In this document: in pieces, positions 24,218 to 33,098 of the stretch
Numbering within the stretch: position 1 is the stretch's first letter
Layout of the letters: every line of letters starts with the position of its first letter
Assembly (NCBI GenBank): GCA_046758905.1
Contig: JBHIBC010000002.1
Location: forward strand, 25,916-89,915
DNA: 64,000 nt
Direction: 5' to 3'
Source: JBHIBC01 sp046758905
GTDB taxonomy: Bacteria > Acidobacteriota > Polarisedimenticolia > Gp22-AA2
The notes under the pieces: model-generated
What the model saw: only the letters and a program-made list of their open reading frames with translations
What the model was told of the DNA's origin: nothing
Database searches by the model: none
Translations under genes and position numbers: made by a program

Positions 24218-25228
24218 GTGCGTCGCTTCGCCTACGTCGAGCCGGAGTCGCTCCAGGCCGCCTCCCGGATCCTGGCCCGGGAGGGTGAGGGGGCGCGGCC
24301 GATCGCCGGCGGCGCGGATCTCCTCGGGGAGATGAAGGACGGGATCATCGAGCCGCGGACCGTGGTCGACCTCAAGTCGATCCCCGGGCTCGACCGCATC
24401 CGGCTCGAGGAGGACGGCACCGTCCGCATCGGCGCTCTCGCGACCCTGACCGCCGTCGAGACGGACGACGCGATCCGCAGGGAGTTCCCGGCGGTCGGCC
24501 AGGCCGCGGCCAGCGTCGCGTCTCCCGAGATCCGCAACGTGGGGACCGTCGGCGGGAACCTCTGCCAGCGACCGCGGTGCTGGTATTACCGGTCGCCCCT
24601 GCATCCCTGCCTCAAGAAAGGGGGGGAGGTGTGTTACACCCTCGAGGGCGACAGCCGATACAACGCGATCCTCGGAGGTGGGCCCTCGTTCATCGTCCAT
24701 CCCTCCGACCTGGCTCCGGCGCTGGTCGCCTGCGGCGCGCGCGTCGGCATCTCCGGGCCGGCCGGGCCGAGGGAGCTGCCCCTGGAGGAGTTCTACGTCC
24801 TCCCCGAGGTGCGGCTCGACCGCGAGACCATCCTCGAGCACGGCGAGATCGTCACCGAGGTGACGCTGCCGCGCCGTTGGTCCGCCGCCGGCGGCGCGCG
24901 GAGCCTGTTCCTCAAGTTCAGGGAAAAGGACTCGTTCGACTTCGCCCTGGTGAGCGTCGCCGCTGCCCTGACTCTGCGGGACGGCCGCTGCGAGACGGGG
25001 CGGGTGGTCCTGGGAGGCGTGGCGCCGATCCCGTGGCGCTCGAGGCGGGCCGAGGCGGAGATCGAAGGGGAGGCGCTCGATCCGATCACGGTGGGGCGAG
25101 CGGCCGAGGCCGCCCTGGCCGCCGCCGCGCCCCTGGCGCACAACGGGTACAAAGTGCCGCTGGCCAAGGCCCTGATCCGGCGCGCCCTGCTGGACCTCGC
25201 GCGGGAGGCGGGCGCATCCTCCCGGTAG
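24218..25228 (+). CDS. FAD and 4Fe-4S subunit of aldehyde oxidoreductase (PaoB-like)
   Basis: 336 residues of the CO dehydrogenase-M/FAD type: PIAGGADLLGEMKDG and NVGTVGGNL bind FAD. A segment with Cys116, Cys121, Cys131 and Cys139 (NLCQRPRCWYYRSPLHPC, then GGEVC) corresponds to the extra 4Fe-4S cluster loop of PaoB, which is missing from most xanthine dehydrogenase FAD subunits. This supports the Pao assignment over CO dehydrogenase. The GTG start follows the previous stop by one base, with GGGGAGG just upstream, so translation is likely coupled. Confidence 0.9.
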   Translation: MRRFAYVEPESLQAASRILAREGEGARPIAGGADLLGEMKDGIIEPRTVVDLKSIPGLDRIRLEEDGTVRIGALATLTAVETDDAIRREFPAVGQAAASVASPEIRNVGTVGGNLCQRPRCWYYRSPLHPCLKKGGEVCYTLEGDSRYNAILGGGPSFIVHPSDLAPALVACGARVGISGPAGPRELPLEEFYVLPEVRLDRETILEHGEIVTEVTLPRRWSAAGGARSLFLKFREKDSFDFALVSVAAALTLRDGRCETGRVVLGGVAPIPWRSRRAEAEIEGEALDPITVGRAAEAALAAAAPLAHNGYKVPLAKALIRRALLDLAREAGASSR

Positions 25229-25251
25229 GGAGAGGAGACCTCGGAGAGACC

Positions 25252-25503
25252 ATGGGCGAGCCGACTCACGGCGATCGACCGGCGGTCCGGGCGGCCGGGC
25301 TCTGCCGTCATCTGCGGACGAAGACTTACTACTACGGCTCCGCGGACGACGCCCTGGGAGAGGCCGGCCTCTCGACCACCGCCCAGTTCTGGTGTCTGCG
25401 GACGACGCGCCCCGTCGGCCCGGACGAGCGGCCCGCCTCGGCCCGCTCCTGCCGCCCGGGGCGAGACTGCTGCGATCTCCCGCCCGGAGGCCGAGCCAGT
25501 TGA
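25252..25503 (+). CDS. Small Cys-rich protein, function unknown
   Basis: 83 residues in the last position of the molybdenum operon, 23 bases after the FAD subunit. It contains GLCRHLRTKTYYYGSADD, TAQFWCLRTTRPVGPDERP, then SCRPGRDCC: five cysteines and a His in a pattern that could bind a metal. I do not recognise a named family, though short proteins with CRHLRTK, a WC..T..GPD stretch and a C..GR.C end occur in other high-GC bacteria as far as I recall. AGGAGACC lies before the ATG. Its last codon overlaps the TTG start of the peptidase gene. Confidence 0.7.
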   Translation: MGEPTHGDRPAVRAAGLCRHLRTKTYYYGSADDALGEAGLSTTAQFWCLRTTRPVGPDERPASARSCRPGRDCCDLPPGGRAS

Positions 25504-27971
25504 CCCGCCTCCGGCCGGGCGGCCGTGCCGCGCCGGGCGCTCGCCTCCGGCTCCTGTCTCCAGTCGTCGCGGCGCTGCTCGGGACGGCCGTGCCGCTGCT
25601 CTCGCCGCCCGCGGGCGCCGCGTCGGGGCGGTCGCCGGCCGAGGAGGCGGAGGACGAAGAGGTCGAGATCGTCGAGGAGGAGATCACGCCCCTCGGCTTC
25701 TCGAGGGCCGGCTGGGAGCGGCAGCGCGCGCTCGAGGGCCGGCTCGCCTCCCTGCTCAAGCCGACGCGGATCGCGAGGACCCTCCGAAGGCTCACGGCCC
25801 GGCCGCACCGCGCCGGGACCGCCGACTCCGAGCGCGTCGCCCGCTGGATCCTGTCCGAGGCGGAGCGCGCCGGCCTCGAGGCCGAGATCGTCCCCTACCT
25901 CTTCTACAACTCGCACCCCGGCCCCCGGTCGATCCGCCTGACCGCCCCCGTGGAGCGGGCCCTATCCCTGGAGGAGGACCGGATCGAGGAGGACCCCTTC
26001 GCGAGGGCGCCGTGGAAGCACCGCGCCTTCTGCGCCTACAGCGGGTCGGGAACCGCCGAGGGCGAGGTGGTGTACGTCGGGCAGGGGACGGTGGAGGACT
26101 TCGGCGCGCTGGACGAGAGCGCGATCTCCCTCGAGGGGCGCGTCGCCCTGATGCGCTACTTCGGCGAGGAGGAGGGGACGAAGGTGCTGCGGGCCCGGGA
26201 GCGCGGCGCGGTGGCGGTCGTCCTGTACGCCGACCCGCTGGAGGACGGCTTCGTGCACGGCGAGGTCTACCCGAAGGGGAACTGGCGGCCGCCGGGAGGG
26301 ATCATGCGCCGCTCGGTCATCGCCACGCCGTACGACGGCGACCCGCTCAGCCCGGGGTGGGCCGCGACCCCCGGCGCGCGGCGCCTCGAACCCGGCGAGA
26401 TCGAGGGGCTGCCGCGGATCCCGGTGCTGCCGATCTCCTACCGCGCCGCCGCCGTCGTCCTCTCGCACCTCGGAGGGCCCCGCGCCCCGGACAGGATGCA
26501 GGGGGCGATCGTGCGCGGGGACGGCGGAGCCCGCCCGCTGGAGTACCGGCTGGGCCCGGGGCCGGCGCGGCTCCGTCTCTCCGTCCAGATGGACGAGAGG
26601 ACGGACACCATCCTTGACGTCATCGTCAGGGTACCGGGGGAAGCCGAGCCGGAAGCCTGGGTGATCCTCGGGACCCATCACGACGCCTGGATCTACGGCG
26701 CGGGAGACCCATCTAGCGGCACCGCTGCGGACCTGGAGATCGTGAGGGCGCTCGGGGATCTCCGGCGGGAGGGCTGGCGGCCGCGGCGCACGATCGTGCT
26801 GGCGTTCTGGGACGCGGAGGAGATGAACCTGGGCGGATCCGCGGAGTGGGTGGAGGAGCACGCCGAGCAGCTGCGCGAGAAGGGCGTGGCGGCGATCAAC
26901 ATGGACTCCGCGGTGTTCAACGGCGAGCGGCCGCTCTACGTGGCGGCGAGCCCGGCGCTCCACACCTTGTTCCGCGAGGCGGCGGACGTGGTGCCTGCCC
27001 CGGCCGCGGAAGGGAGCCTGTGGGCGAGCTGGCTGCGGATGCAGAACGAGGCGCGCGGGCAGGGCTCGGTGGACGGGCACGGCCCCGACTACGACCCGTC
27101 GGAGCCCTTCGAGCGGCCGTACATCGACCCGATCCCGCTCGGGGACGACCAGACTCCGTTCGTGGTGCGTGCGGGGCTGCCCGGGAGCGACATGTACTAC
27201 GGCGCCGACTACGGCATGTACCACTCGCTGTACGAGGATTACCACTGGATGACGACGATCGTCGACCCGAACTTCGCCCATCACTGGGTCATGGCGCTGC
27301 TGCACGGGGTCCTCGGGCTGCGCCTGGCGATGGCCGAGGTCCTGCCGCTCGACCCCGAGGTGAGCGCCGCGGCCTGGGAGGACGCCCTGGCCGATCTCGA
27401 GGGGCGTGCCGCGGCGCTGGGGGTCGACGCCGGGATCTTCGGACCGGTGCGAGAGGCCCTCGTACGGTTCTCCGACGCGGCCCGGACGTTCGGCGAGAGG
27501 CGCGACTCCGTCCTCCACGAGGCGCGCTGGGAGGCGGGGGCCCACCCGGATGCCCTGACGGCGGTCAACGCGGGCGTCGCGGCGGCCGCGCGCGCGTTCT
27601 ACCTGGAGGACGGTCTGCCCGACCATCCCTACGACCGCGGCCTGTGGGTCGCCCCCTCGCGGGCGGTTCCGGGCCTGCGCGACGCGCGCCTTCCGGGCCT
27701 GCGCTGGGCGCTCGAGCTGGGGCGGGAGGGGGAGCTCCCGCGCCAAGTGGAGATCTACGCGCGCGCGCTCGATGAGGCGGCGCGGCAGCTGACCGGCGCC
27801 GCCGAGCTCGTGGCCGGGCTCCCGCGGGAGGCGCAGGCGAGCGAGCCTGCGCCGGCCGAGGCGGGGGATCCCGGCGCCCGGCCCGCGACCCCCGGCGGAC
27901 GGCCCGCCGCCCCTCCCGAGGCGGCCGGGGAGCCCGAACGCGGCTCCGCCACGCGCTCCTCCGGCGACTGA
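25500..27971 (+). CDS. Exported M28 family peptidase (glutamate carboxypeptidase II-like)
   Basis: 823 residues. A signal peptide (SPVVAALLGTAVPLLSPPAGA) precedes an acidic stretch, a protease-associated domain insert (about 170-340), the M28 zinc peptidase core and a helical dimerisation-like region, the order found in PSMA/transferrin receptor-type proteins. Zinc ligands are in GTHHDAWIYGAGDPSSG, WDAEEMNLGGS and the His of MYHSLYEDYH. The TTG start at 25500 overlaps the previous TGA stop (TTGA) and has GGAGG nine bases upstream. The last 60 residues are a Pro/Ala/Glu tail. It should digest peptides in the periplasm or outside. Confidence 0.87.
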   Translation: MTRLRPGGRAAPGARLRLLSPVVAALLGTAVPLLSPPAGAASGRSPAEEAEDEEVEIVEEEITPLGFSRAGWERQRALEGRLASLLKPTRIARTLRRLTARPHRAGTADSERVARWILSEAERAGLEAEIVPYLFYNSHPGPRSIRLTAPVERALSLEEDRIEEDPFARAPWKHRAFCAYSGSGTAEGEVVYVGQGTVEDFGALDESAISLEGRVALMRYFGEEEGTKVLRARERGAVAVVLYADPLEDGFVHGEVYPKGNWRPPGGIMRRSVIATPYDGDPLSPGWAATPGARRLEPGEIEGLPRIPVLPISYRAAAVVLSHLGGPRAPDRMQGAIVRGDGGARPLEYRLGPGPARLRLSVQMDERTDTILDVIVRVPGEAEPEAWVILGTHHDAWIYGAGDPSSGTAADLEIVRALGDLRREGWRPRRTIVLAFWDAEEMNLGGSAEWVEEHAEQLREKGVAAINMDSAVFNGERPLYVAASPALHTLFREAADVVPAPAAEGSLWASWLRMQNEARGQGSVDGHGPDYDPSEPFERPYIDPIPLGDDQTPFVVRAGLPGSDMYYGADYGMYHSLYEDYHWMTTIVDPNFAHHWVMALLHGVLGLRLAMAEVLPLDPEVSAAAWEDALADLEGRAAALGVDAGIFGPVREALVRFSDAARTFGERRDSVLHEARWEAGAHPDALTAVNAGVAAAARAFYLEDGLPDHPYDRGLWVAPSRAVPGLRDARLPGLRWALELGREGELPRQVEIYARALDEAARQLTGAAELVAGLPREAQASEPAPAEAGDPGARPATPGGRPAAPPEAAGEPERGSATRSSGD

Positions 27972-27972
27972 C

Positions 27973-29304
27973 TCAGCGCAGGCTCGCCGCGACCTCCTCG
28001 AACGCCTTCAGGTTAGCCTCGACGTCCTCCTCCGTATGGACGATGGAGACGGTCCAGACGTCGCCGCCGAAGTGGTGGGCCGGCAGGACGCCCCGGTTCA
28101 TCATGGCGAACCACCAGTGGCGGAAGGTCTCCTCGTCCGCCGTCATGAACTCCCGGTAGCTCCTGAGGGGCCGATCGGTGAAGGTAATCATGCCGCAGGG
28201 GCCGACCCGGTTGATCTGCGCCCTCAGCTCGTGCTCCCGGGCGATCGTCCTGTAGCCGTCCGCGAGCCTGCGGCTGAGGTCGGACGTCCTCCTGTACGCC
28301 TCGGGCGTCAGCAGGTCGCGCAGGACGACCCTGGCGACGTTCAGGACCAGAGGGTTGGCGGCGAAGGTGCCGACCTGGATCACCTGTCCGCTGCTGACCA
28401 CCTGCATGATCTCCTCGTCCGCCCCGACGGCGCCGAGCGGAAGCCCGCCGGCCAGCGCCTTGGCGGTGCAGACGATATCGGGCCTAATGCCGTAGTACTC
28501 GGTCGCGCCGCCGGGAGCGATCTTGCAGCCGGTCTTGACCTCGTCGAAGATCAGCAGCGCCCCGTTCTCGTGGCAGAGATCGCGCAGCTCCCGGAAGAAC
28601 CCCTCCTCCGGCTCGATGCAGCCGCAATCCATCATGATCGGTTCGGTGATCACGGCCGCGATCTGGTTGACGTGACGGGCGAACAGATCCTTCACGGAGT
28701 CGAGGTTGTTGAAGACCGCCATCAGCGTCAGGGCGTAGGTCTCCTCGGGGATCCCCTCGGAGGCCGGGACGCGGGCGCCCCGATCCGCGCGGCCGAGCTG
28801 CCGGAGCAGGGCGCTGGTGGTCACCAGGGTCTGGTCGTTGTGGCCGTGGTAATGTCCCTCGAACTTGACGATGTACTTCTTGGATGTGTAGCCGCGCGCG
28901 ATCCGCAACGCGGTCATCGTCGCCTCGGTCCCGGTGTTGACGAAGCGCCACTGCCCGTGGCCGAACCGCGAGGCGAGCAGCCCCGCGACCTCCTGCTCCA
29001 GCAGGTGCGGCATGCAGAAGAGCGTGCCGCGCTCCGCCTGCTCCGTCAGCGCGGCGACGACCTCGGGATGGGCGTGGCCCACGAACTGGCTGCCCATGTT
29101 GAGCATGAAGTCGATGTACTCGTTGCCGTCGAGGTCGTAGATGCGCGAGCCCCGGGCGCGTGCCGCGAACATCGGATAGGGGTCCATGAAGCGGAAGTTC
29201 CCCGACGCCCCGCCCGGGACACGCTCGCGCGCCCTCTCCCAGGCCTCGCGGGAGGTGGGGGTCCTGCCGATCCACTGATCGATCGCCTTCGCCTTGTCCG
29301 ACAT
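27973..29304 (-). CDS. Class III aminotransferase (glutamate-1-semialdehyde aminomutase-like)
   Basis: 443 residues, PLP fold type I. The motifs are YDLDGNEYIDFMLNMGSQFVG, VNTGTEATMTALRIARGYT, LIFDEVKTGCKIAPGG and the PLP lysine in VCTAKALAGGLPLGA. It resembles glutamate-1-semialdehyde 2,1-aminomutase in the N-terminal half, but no tetrapyrrole gene is near, and family members of this type also act on amino acids or sugars. The substrate is therefore open. Its stop is one base from that of the convergent M28 peptidase. A candidate promoter lies about 290 bases upstream. Confidence 0.85.
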   Translation of the reverse strand: MSDKAKAIDQWIGRTPTSREAWERARERVPGGASGNFRFMDPYPMFAARARGSRIYDLDGNEYIDFMLNMGSQFVGHAHPEVVAALTEQAERGTLFCMPHLLEQEVAGLLASRFGHGQWRFVNTGTEATMTALRIARGYTSKKYIVKFEGHYHGHNDQTLVTTSALLRQLGRADRGARVPASEGIPEETYALTLMAVFNNLDSVKDLFARHVNQIAAVITEPIMMDCGCIEPEEGFFRELRDLCHENGALLIFDEVKTGCKIAPGGATEYYGIRPDIVCTAKALAGGLPLGAVGADEEIMQVVSSGQVIQVGTFAANPLVLNVARVVLRDLLTPEAYRRTSDLSRRLADGYRTIAREHELRAQINRVGPCGMITFTDRPLRSYREFMTADEETFRHWWFAMMNRGVLPAHHFGGDVWTVSIVHTEEDVEANLKAFEEVAASLR

Positions 29305-29648
29305 CTTCGATGACTCCTATCCATGGTGCAGGGATGATCCCATCCTGGAAATGAAATCTCCCGCTGTTCGCGCCGCCGGGGCACAGGCGCCCGCTCTCCC
29401 CCGGCGGCTCTAGACCCCGCCGCGGGCCCTCGCCGGACGACCGCTAGGTGTCGTCGTGCAGGTGCTCGATCTTTCGAGGGTAGCTCGACAGGTGGGGACA
29501 CTCGTCCGGCCGCGGCGCGCTGCGCCCGGCCGCCCAACGGTGCGTTCCCCGGTCCGTTCCGATCACCGGCGATTCCCGGAAGCCTACGTCATGCTAGCCC
29601 GCCCCGGGGGGCGGGTGTCAAGGACGACGCCCGCGGGGGGCGAGGGTC
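29305..29648. other. Intergenic region upstream of the aminotransferase gene
   Basis: 344 bases with no convincing gene. It contains a minus-strand promoter candidate whose spacer is a perfect inverted repeat (29591-29621). Otherwise I see nothing. Confidence 0.5.
29591..29621 (-). promoter_or_regulatory. Minus-strand promoter candidate with inverted repeat in the spacer
   Basis: Read on the minus strand, TTGACA (29621-29616) and TAGCAT (29596-29591) are 19 bases apart. The spacer contains CCCGCCCC-CC-GGGGCGGG (29615-29598), a perfect 8+8 inverted repeat. It may be an operator for the aminotransferase gene, or a hairpin terminator after the kinase gene, whose stop is 34 bases away. Confidence 0.45.
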
Positions 29649-32354
29649 TCAGCCCTGCACGGGGCTCGCGGGTCGCCCCTCGAGCGCTTCCCGCACCCTG
29701 CGGATCAGGAGATCGGAGGAGAACGGCTTCTGTATGAAGGATACCCCCACGTCGAGGACCCCCTGCCGCGCGATCGAGTCCCCGGTGTATCCCGACATGA
29801 ACAGGACCTTCACCTCAGGCCGCAGGGCCGCCACCTGCCTCGCCAGGGCCGGCCCCGCGATCTCCGGCATCACGACGTCGGTCAGCAGCAGGTGGATGGC
29901 GCCGGCGTGACGCCGGCACAGTTGCAGGGCCTCGCGACCGTTTCTGGCCTCCAGGACCGTGTAGCCAATCGATCGAAGCGTATCCCCGATGAGCGCCCGC
30001 ACGCACCCCTCGTCCTCGGCCAGGAGGACCGTCTCGGTGCCGCGCTGCGGGCGGCCGGATCGCCCGGCCCGCGCCCTCGGCGCGGCGACCTCCTCGTCGA
30101 CCCGGGGGAGGTAGATCTTGAAGGTGCTGCCGCGCCCGGGCTCACTGTAGGCCCAGATGTTGCCGCCGCTCTGCTTGACGATGCCGTACACGGTGGACAG
30201 GCCCAGCCCGGTGCCCTTGCCGACCTCCTTCGTCGTGAAGAACGGCTCGAAGGCGCGCGCCGCGACCTCCGGGCTCATTCCGTGGCCGCTGTCGCTGACC
30301 GCGAGCATCGCGAAATCGCCGACGCGGGCGCCCACGTGGCGATCGGCGTAGAGCTGGTCGAGGGTGACGTTCGTGGTCTCGATCGTGACCTCGCCGCCCC
30401 CGGGCATGGCGTCGCGGGCGTTGACGATCAGATTGACGATCACCTGCTCGATCTGGCCGGGGTCGGTCCTGACGTGCCACAGGTCCGGGGCCAGCACCGT
30501 GCGGACCCGGATGTCCTCGCCGATCAGGCGACGCAGCATCGGCGCCAGGGCGGTCGCGATCCGGTTGAGGTCGAGGACCTTCGGATCGAGGACCTGCCGG
30601 CGGCTGAAGGCGAGCAGCTGACGGGTCAGGGAGGCCGCCCGCTCCGCGGCGCCCCGGATGCCCTCGATCCCCTTCCTGTGGGGTCCGCCGTCCTTGGCCA
30701 GGCGGCGCCGCAGGATCTCGCAGTGGCCGAGGATGACGGTGAGCATGTTGTTGAAGTCGTGCGCGACCCCGCCCGCCAGCTTCCCGATCGCCTCCATTTT
30801 CTGCGACTGGCGCAGTTGATGCTCCAGGGAGAGCTCGCGCTCGTGCCTGCGGTAGCTGTCGTAGAGGACGCTCGCCAGGTGGGCCAGGACCTCGAGCTGG
30901 TCCCGCTCCGCGGCGGAGTACCCGTCCGGCCGGTTGGCCACGGCGATCATCCCGACCACCTCCTCCCGCTTCAGCATGGGGGCGCCGAGGAAGCAGCGCA
31001 GCGGCGGATGGCCCCGGGGGAGTCCGGCCGCCCGCGGGTCGGCGGACGGGTCGTTGCTCAGGACCGACCTGCGGCCGGTGATCACGCTCCCGAACAGGTT
31101 GTCGAAGCTGGTGAACTCGAGGTAGCCGGCCTCGCGATAACCCCGCAGGGCCCGCTCGTAGAACTCCCGGTTGACCGCCGCATCCCACTCGATCCCCTCG
31201 TGCGCCAGGATGCGCAGGACCGGCCCGTCGACGACGACGCCGAGAAAGCCGAACTCGCTGTCCGTCTGGCTGAGCGCGGCGCGGAGGATCAGGGCCGTCG
31301 CCTCGCGCCACTCCCCCCTCTCGAGAAAGGCCACCATGGCGTCGTTGATCGCCTGGAGCTGCTCCGTCCTGCCGCGCAGCTCCCGCTCCGCGCGGTTCCT
31401 CTCGGCCAGCTCGCGCGCGTGGGCCAGCATCGAGGAGATCGTCTGGGCGAAGCCGGCCGCGAGCACCGCGTCCTCCTGCGAGAACGGCTCCCCGCTCTTC
31501 TTCTCCGACAGGTACACGCGCCCGAAGATCCGTCCCCCCTTCACGATCGGCACGGCGAGCAGGGTCTTCATCGGCGGGTGGCGGGGAGGCAGCCCGACCG
31601 CGCGCGGGTGCCGCGAGATGTCGTCCACTATCAGCGCCTGGCCGGCTTCGATGACCAGCCCGAGCAGGCCGTGCCCCTGCGGCAGCCCGCCGATCTCCTC
31701 GGCCTGCGCATCGCTCATCCCTGCGAAGACGAAATCGTCCTGTCGCCCCTCCTTATTCAGGATCGCGGCAGCCGCGTAACGCGCCTGGAGCAGCGCGGCG
31801 AGGATCTCGATCCCCTCGCGGAGCAGCGCCCTGGTCTCGGTCGATTTCGCCAGCAGGGCCAGGAGCCTGCGGTAGCTCGAGTTGAGATCCTGCAGGTGAT
31901 CGATGCCGGCGCCCAGCTCCACGACCCTGCGCTCGGAGTCGACGCATTGGAGCCGGCTCTGCTCGAGCTGGCCGGCCTGAGACTGCAGGCGGGCCGCGAG
32001 AAGGCCCGAGCGCGTCACGACCCCGAGGAACGCGCCCGACTCGTCGATGACCGGGAGGGCCTCGGCCCGCGCCTCGTCCATGTCCCGCAGGACATCCTCC
32101 AGCTCGGCATCCGCGCGGACCGCGGGCGGCGAGGGTCTGGGGATCAGGTCGGCGAAGATCCGCCCCGGGAGGCTCACCGGGTCGGCGTCGGTCACGAGGC
32201 CGAGAAAGGTCGTGCCGCGGCCGCCGCCCGGATCCTCGTCGAAGACCGCGTAGATGCTCGGCCGCGACGGGTCGCGCTGCAGGTCCCGCGGGCGCATGTG
32301 CGCCGTCACCGTCACGACCCGCCCGCTGAGGCTGCCGCGGGCCGTGGCCGTCAC
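29649..32354 (-). CDS. CBS-GAF-GAF hybrid sensor histidine kinase with receiver domain
   Basis: 901 soluble residues. In order: a CBS-pair-like region (about 20-130, with VLRDMDEARAEALPVIDESG), a coiled coil, GAF 1 (about 165-310, MKTLLAVPIVKGGRIFGR), GAF 2 (about 350-520, LRCFLGAPMLKREEVVG), a HisKA domain with phosphoacceptor His in GGVAHDFNNM, a HATPase domain (VNLIVNARDAMPGGG, GKGTGLGLSTVYGI), and a C-terminal receiver (VLLAEDEGCVRALI, phosphoacceptor Asp in LLLTDVVMPEIAG). It has no membrane helix, so it senses internal signals through GAF/CBS ligands. GTG 32354 overlaps the previous TGA (GTGA), coupling it to the small upstream gene. Its output regulator is not evident. Confidence 0.9.
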   Translation of the reverse strand: MTATARGSLSGRVVTVTAHMRPRDLQRDPSRPSIYAVFDEDPGGGRGTTFLGLVTDADPVSLPGRIFADLIPRPSPPAVRADAELEDVLRDMDEARAEALPVIDESGAFLGVVTRSGLLAARLQSQAGQLEQSRLQCVDSERRVVELGAGIDHLQDLNSSYRRLLALLAKSTETRALLREGIEILAALLQARYAAAAILNKEGRQDDFVFAGMSDAQAEEIGGLPQGHGLLGLVIEAGQALIVDDISRHPRAVGLPPRHPPMKTLLAVPIVKGGRIFGRVYLSEKKSGEPFSQEDAVLAAGFAQTISSMLAHARELAERNRAERELRGRTEQLQAINDAMVAFLERGEWREATALILRAALSQTDSEFGFLGVVVDGPVLRILAHEGIEWDAAVNREFYERALRGYREAGYLEFTSFDNLFGSVITGRRSVLSNDPSADPRAAGLPRGHPPLRCFLGAPMLKREEVVGMIAVANRPDGYSAAERDQLEVLAHLASVLYDSYRRHERELSLEHQLRQSQKMEAIGKLAGGVAHDFNNMLTVILGHCEILRRRLAKDGGPHRKGIEGIRGAAERAASLTRQLLAFSRRQVLDPKVLDLNRIATALAPMLRRLIGEDIRVRTVLAPDLWHVRTDPGQIEQVIVNLIVNARDAMPGGGEVTIETTNVTLDQLYADRHVGARVGDFAMLAVSDSGHGMSPEVAARAFEPFFTTKEVGKGTGLGLSTVYGIVKQSGGNIWAYSEPGRGSTFKIYLPRVDEEVAAPRARAGRSGRPQRGTETVLLAEDEGCVRALIGDTLRSIGYTVLEARNGREALQLCRRHAGAIHLLLTDVVMPEIAGPALARQVAALRPEVKVLFMSGYTGDSIARQGVLDVGVSFIQKPFSSDLLIRRVREALEGRPASPVQG

Positions 32355-32695
32355 GGCAGGTTCTCCTCCAGCCACACCTCCGCCTCCAGATCCAGGTGCA
32401 GGATCTCCTCCGGGCCCATGTAGGGCTTGATCACCGTCTGGATGAACTCGGTGAGCCTGTCCCTGCTGATCCGCCTGAGTATCGCGGAGCGGATGAGGAT
32501 GTTCGAGATCACGTCGTCCCGGATCTCGAGGTGATCGAACTGGTGCGACGACAGCAGCTCGATCGCCCTGCGCATCGCGACGCAACCGATGGGCGCTTTC
32601 CTGCCCAGCACCAGGGCGTCGTGTATGGGCGGGATGGAGAATTCCTTCAGCCGGACCCTGATGGCGTGGCTGTTTCGGGGCGACGGTCTTCTCAT
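32351..32695 (-). CDS. Small conserved-looking protein coupled to the histidine kinase, function unknown
   Basis: 114 residues, mostly charged helix and strand, with no membrane segment or cysteine-rich motif. It contains EFSIPPIHDALVLGRKAPIG, LLSSHQFDHLEIRDDV and IKPYMGPEEILHLDLEAEVW. The GTG of the kinase overlaps its stop, so both are probably made in step. The ATG at 32695 has GGGAGG upstream. I do not recognise a family; a role as regulator or signal input of the kinase is an inference from coupling. Confidence 0.65.
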   Translation of the reverse strand: MRRPSPRNSHAIRVRLKEFSIPPIHDALVLGRKAPIGCVAMRRAIELLSSHQFDHLEIRDDVISNILIRSAILRRISRDRLTEFIQTVIKPYMGPEEILHLDLEAEVWLEENLP

Positions 32696-33098
32696 GACGA
32701 GGCCTCCCGTATGCCGGCGCCCTGCCCGCCTCTTCAACCGAGGAGTCGGCGGGCGCGCGGGTGACTGGACGACGAGACGGCGCGGGTCAAGTCGCGAACG
32801 GTGACGGGATTCACGACGGAAGCCATAGAAGGTAGGTGCGGAATGAGCCGTGAGACTTCGCGTATCGGGTGACGCAATACATTGCCCCTCTGCAATCGCC
32901 CGGGAGCCGGCGCCGCTCCCGCGACACGCCACCGCCCCGTCGCCGCCCGCGACCGCCCGGTCCCGGGGCGGCGAGGTGGCGGCTTTTCTACCATATTCGC
33001 TCGGGCCCGTAAAGACCGGCGGCAGGAGCGGGACGGGTCGATCCCGCCGCGGACCCGAGGCCGGCTCCGGGCGCGAGCGGGGCCTGCTCCGGCCCGCC
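32696..33098. other. Intergenic region between the kinase operon and the ClC gene
   Basis: About 400 bases. It holds a near-palindrome GCAAT-AC-ATTGC at 32874-32885 with a third GCAAT half-site nearby at about 32890, and a hairpin around 32727-32756 (GCCCGCC with GGCGGGC). No gene is supported. The half-sites could bind a regulator of the kinase operon. Confidence 0.4.

Noticed and set aside
32874..32888. Minus-strand sigma-54-like sequence GGGGCAATGTATTGC
   Set aside because: The TTGC and GG positions fit, but the TGGCAC block is poor (GGGGCA); a palindromic GCAAT/ATTGC site is an equally good reading.
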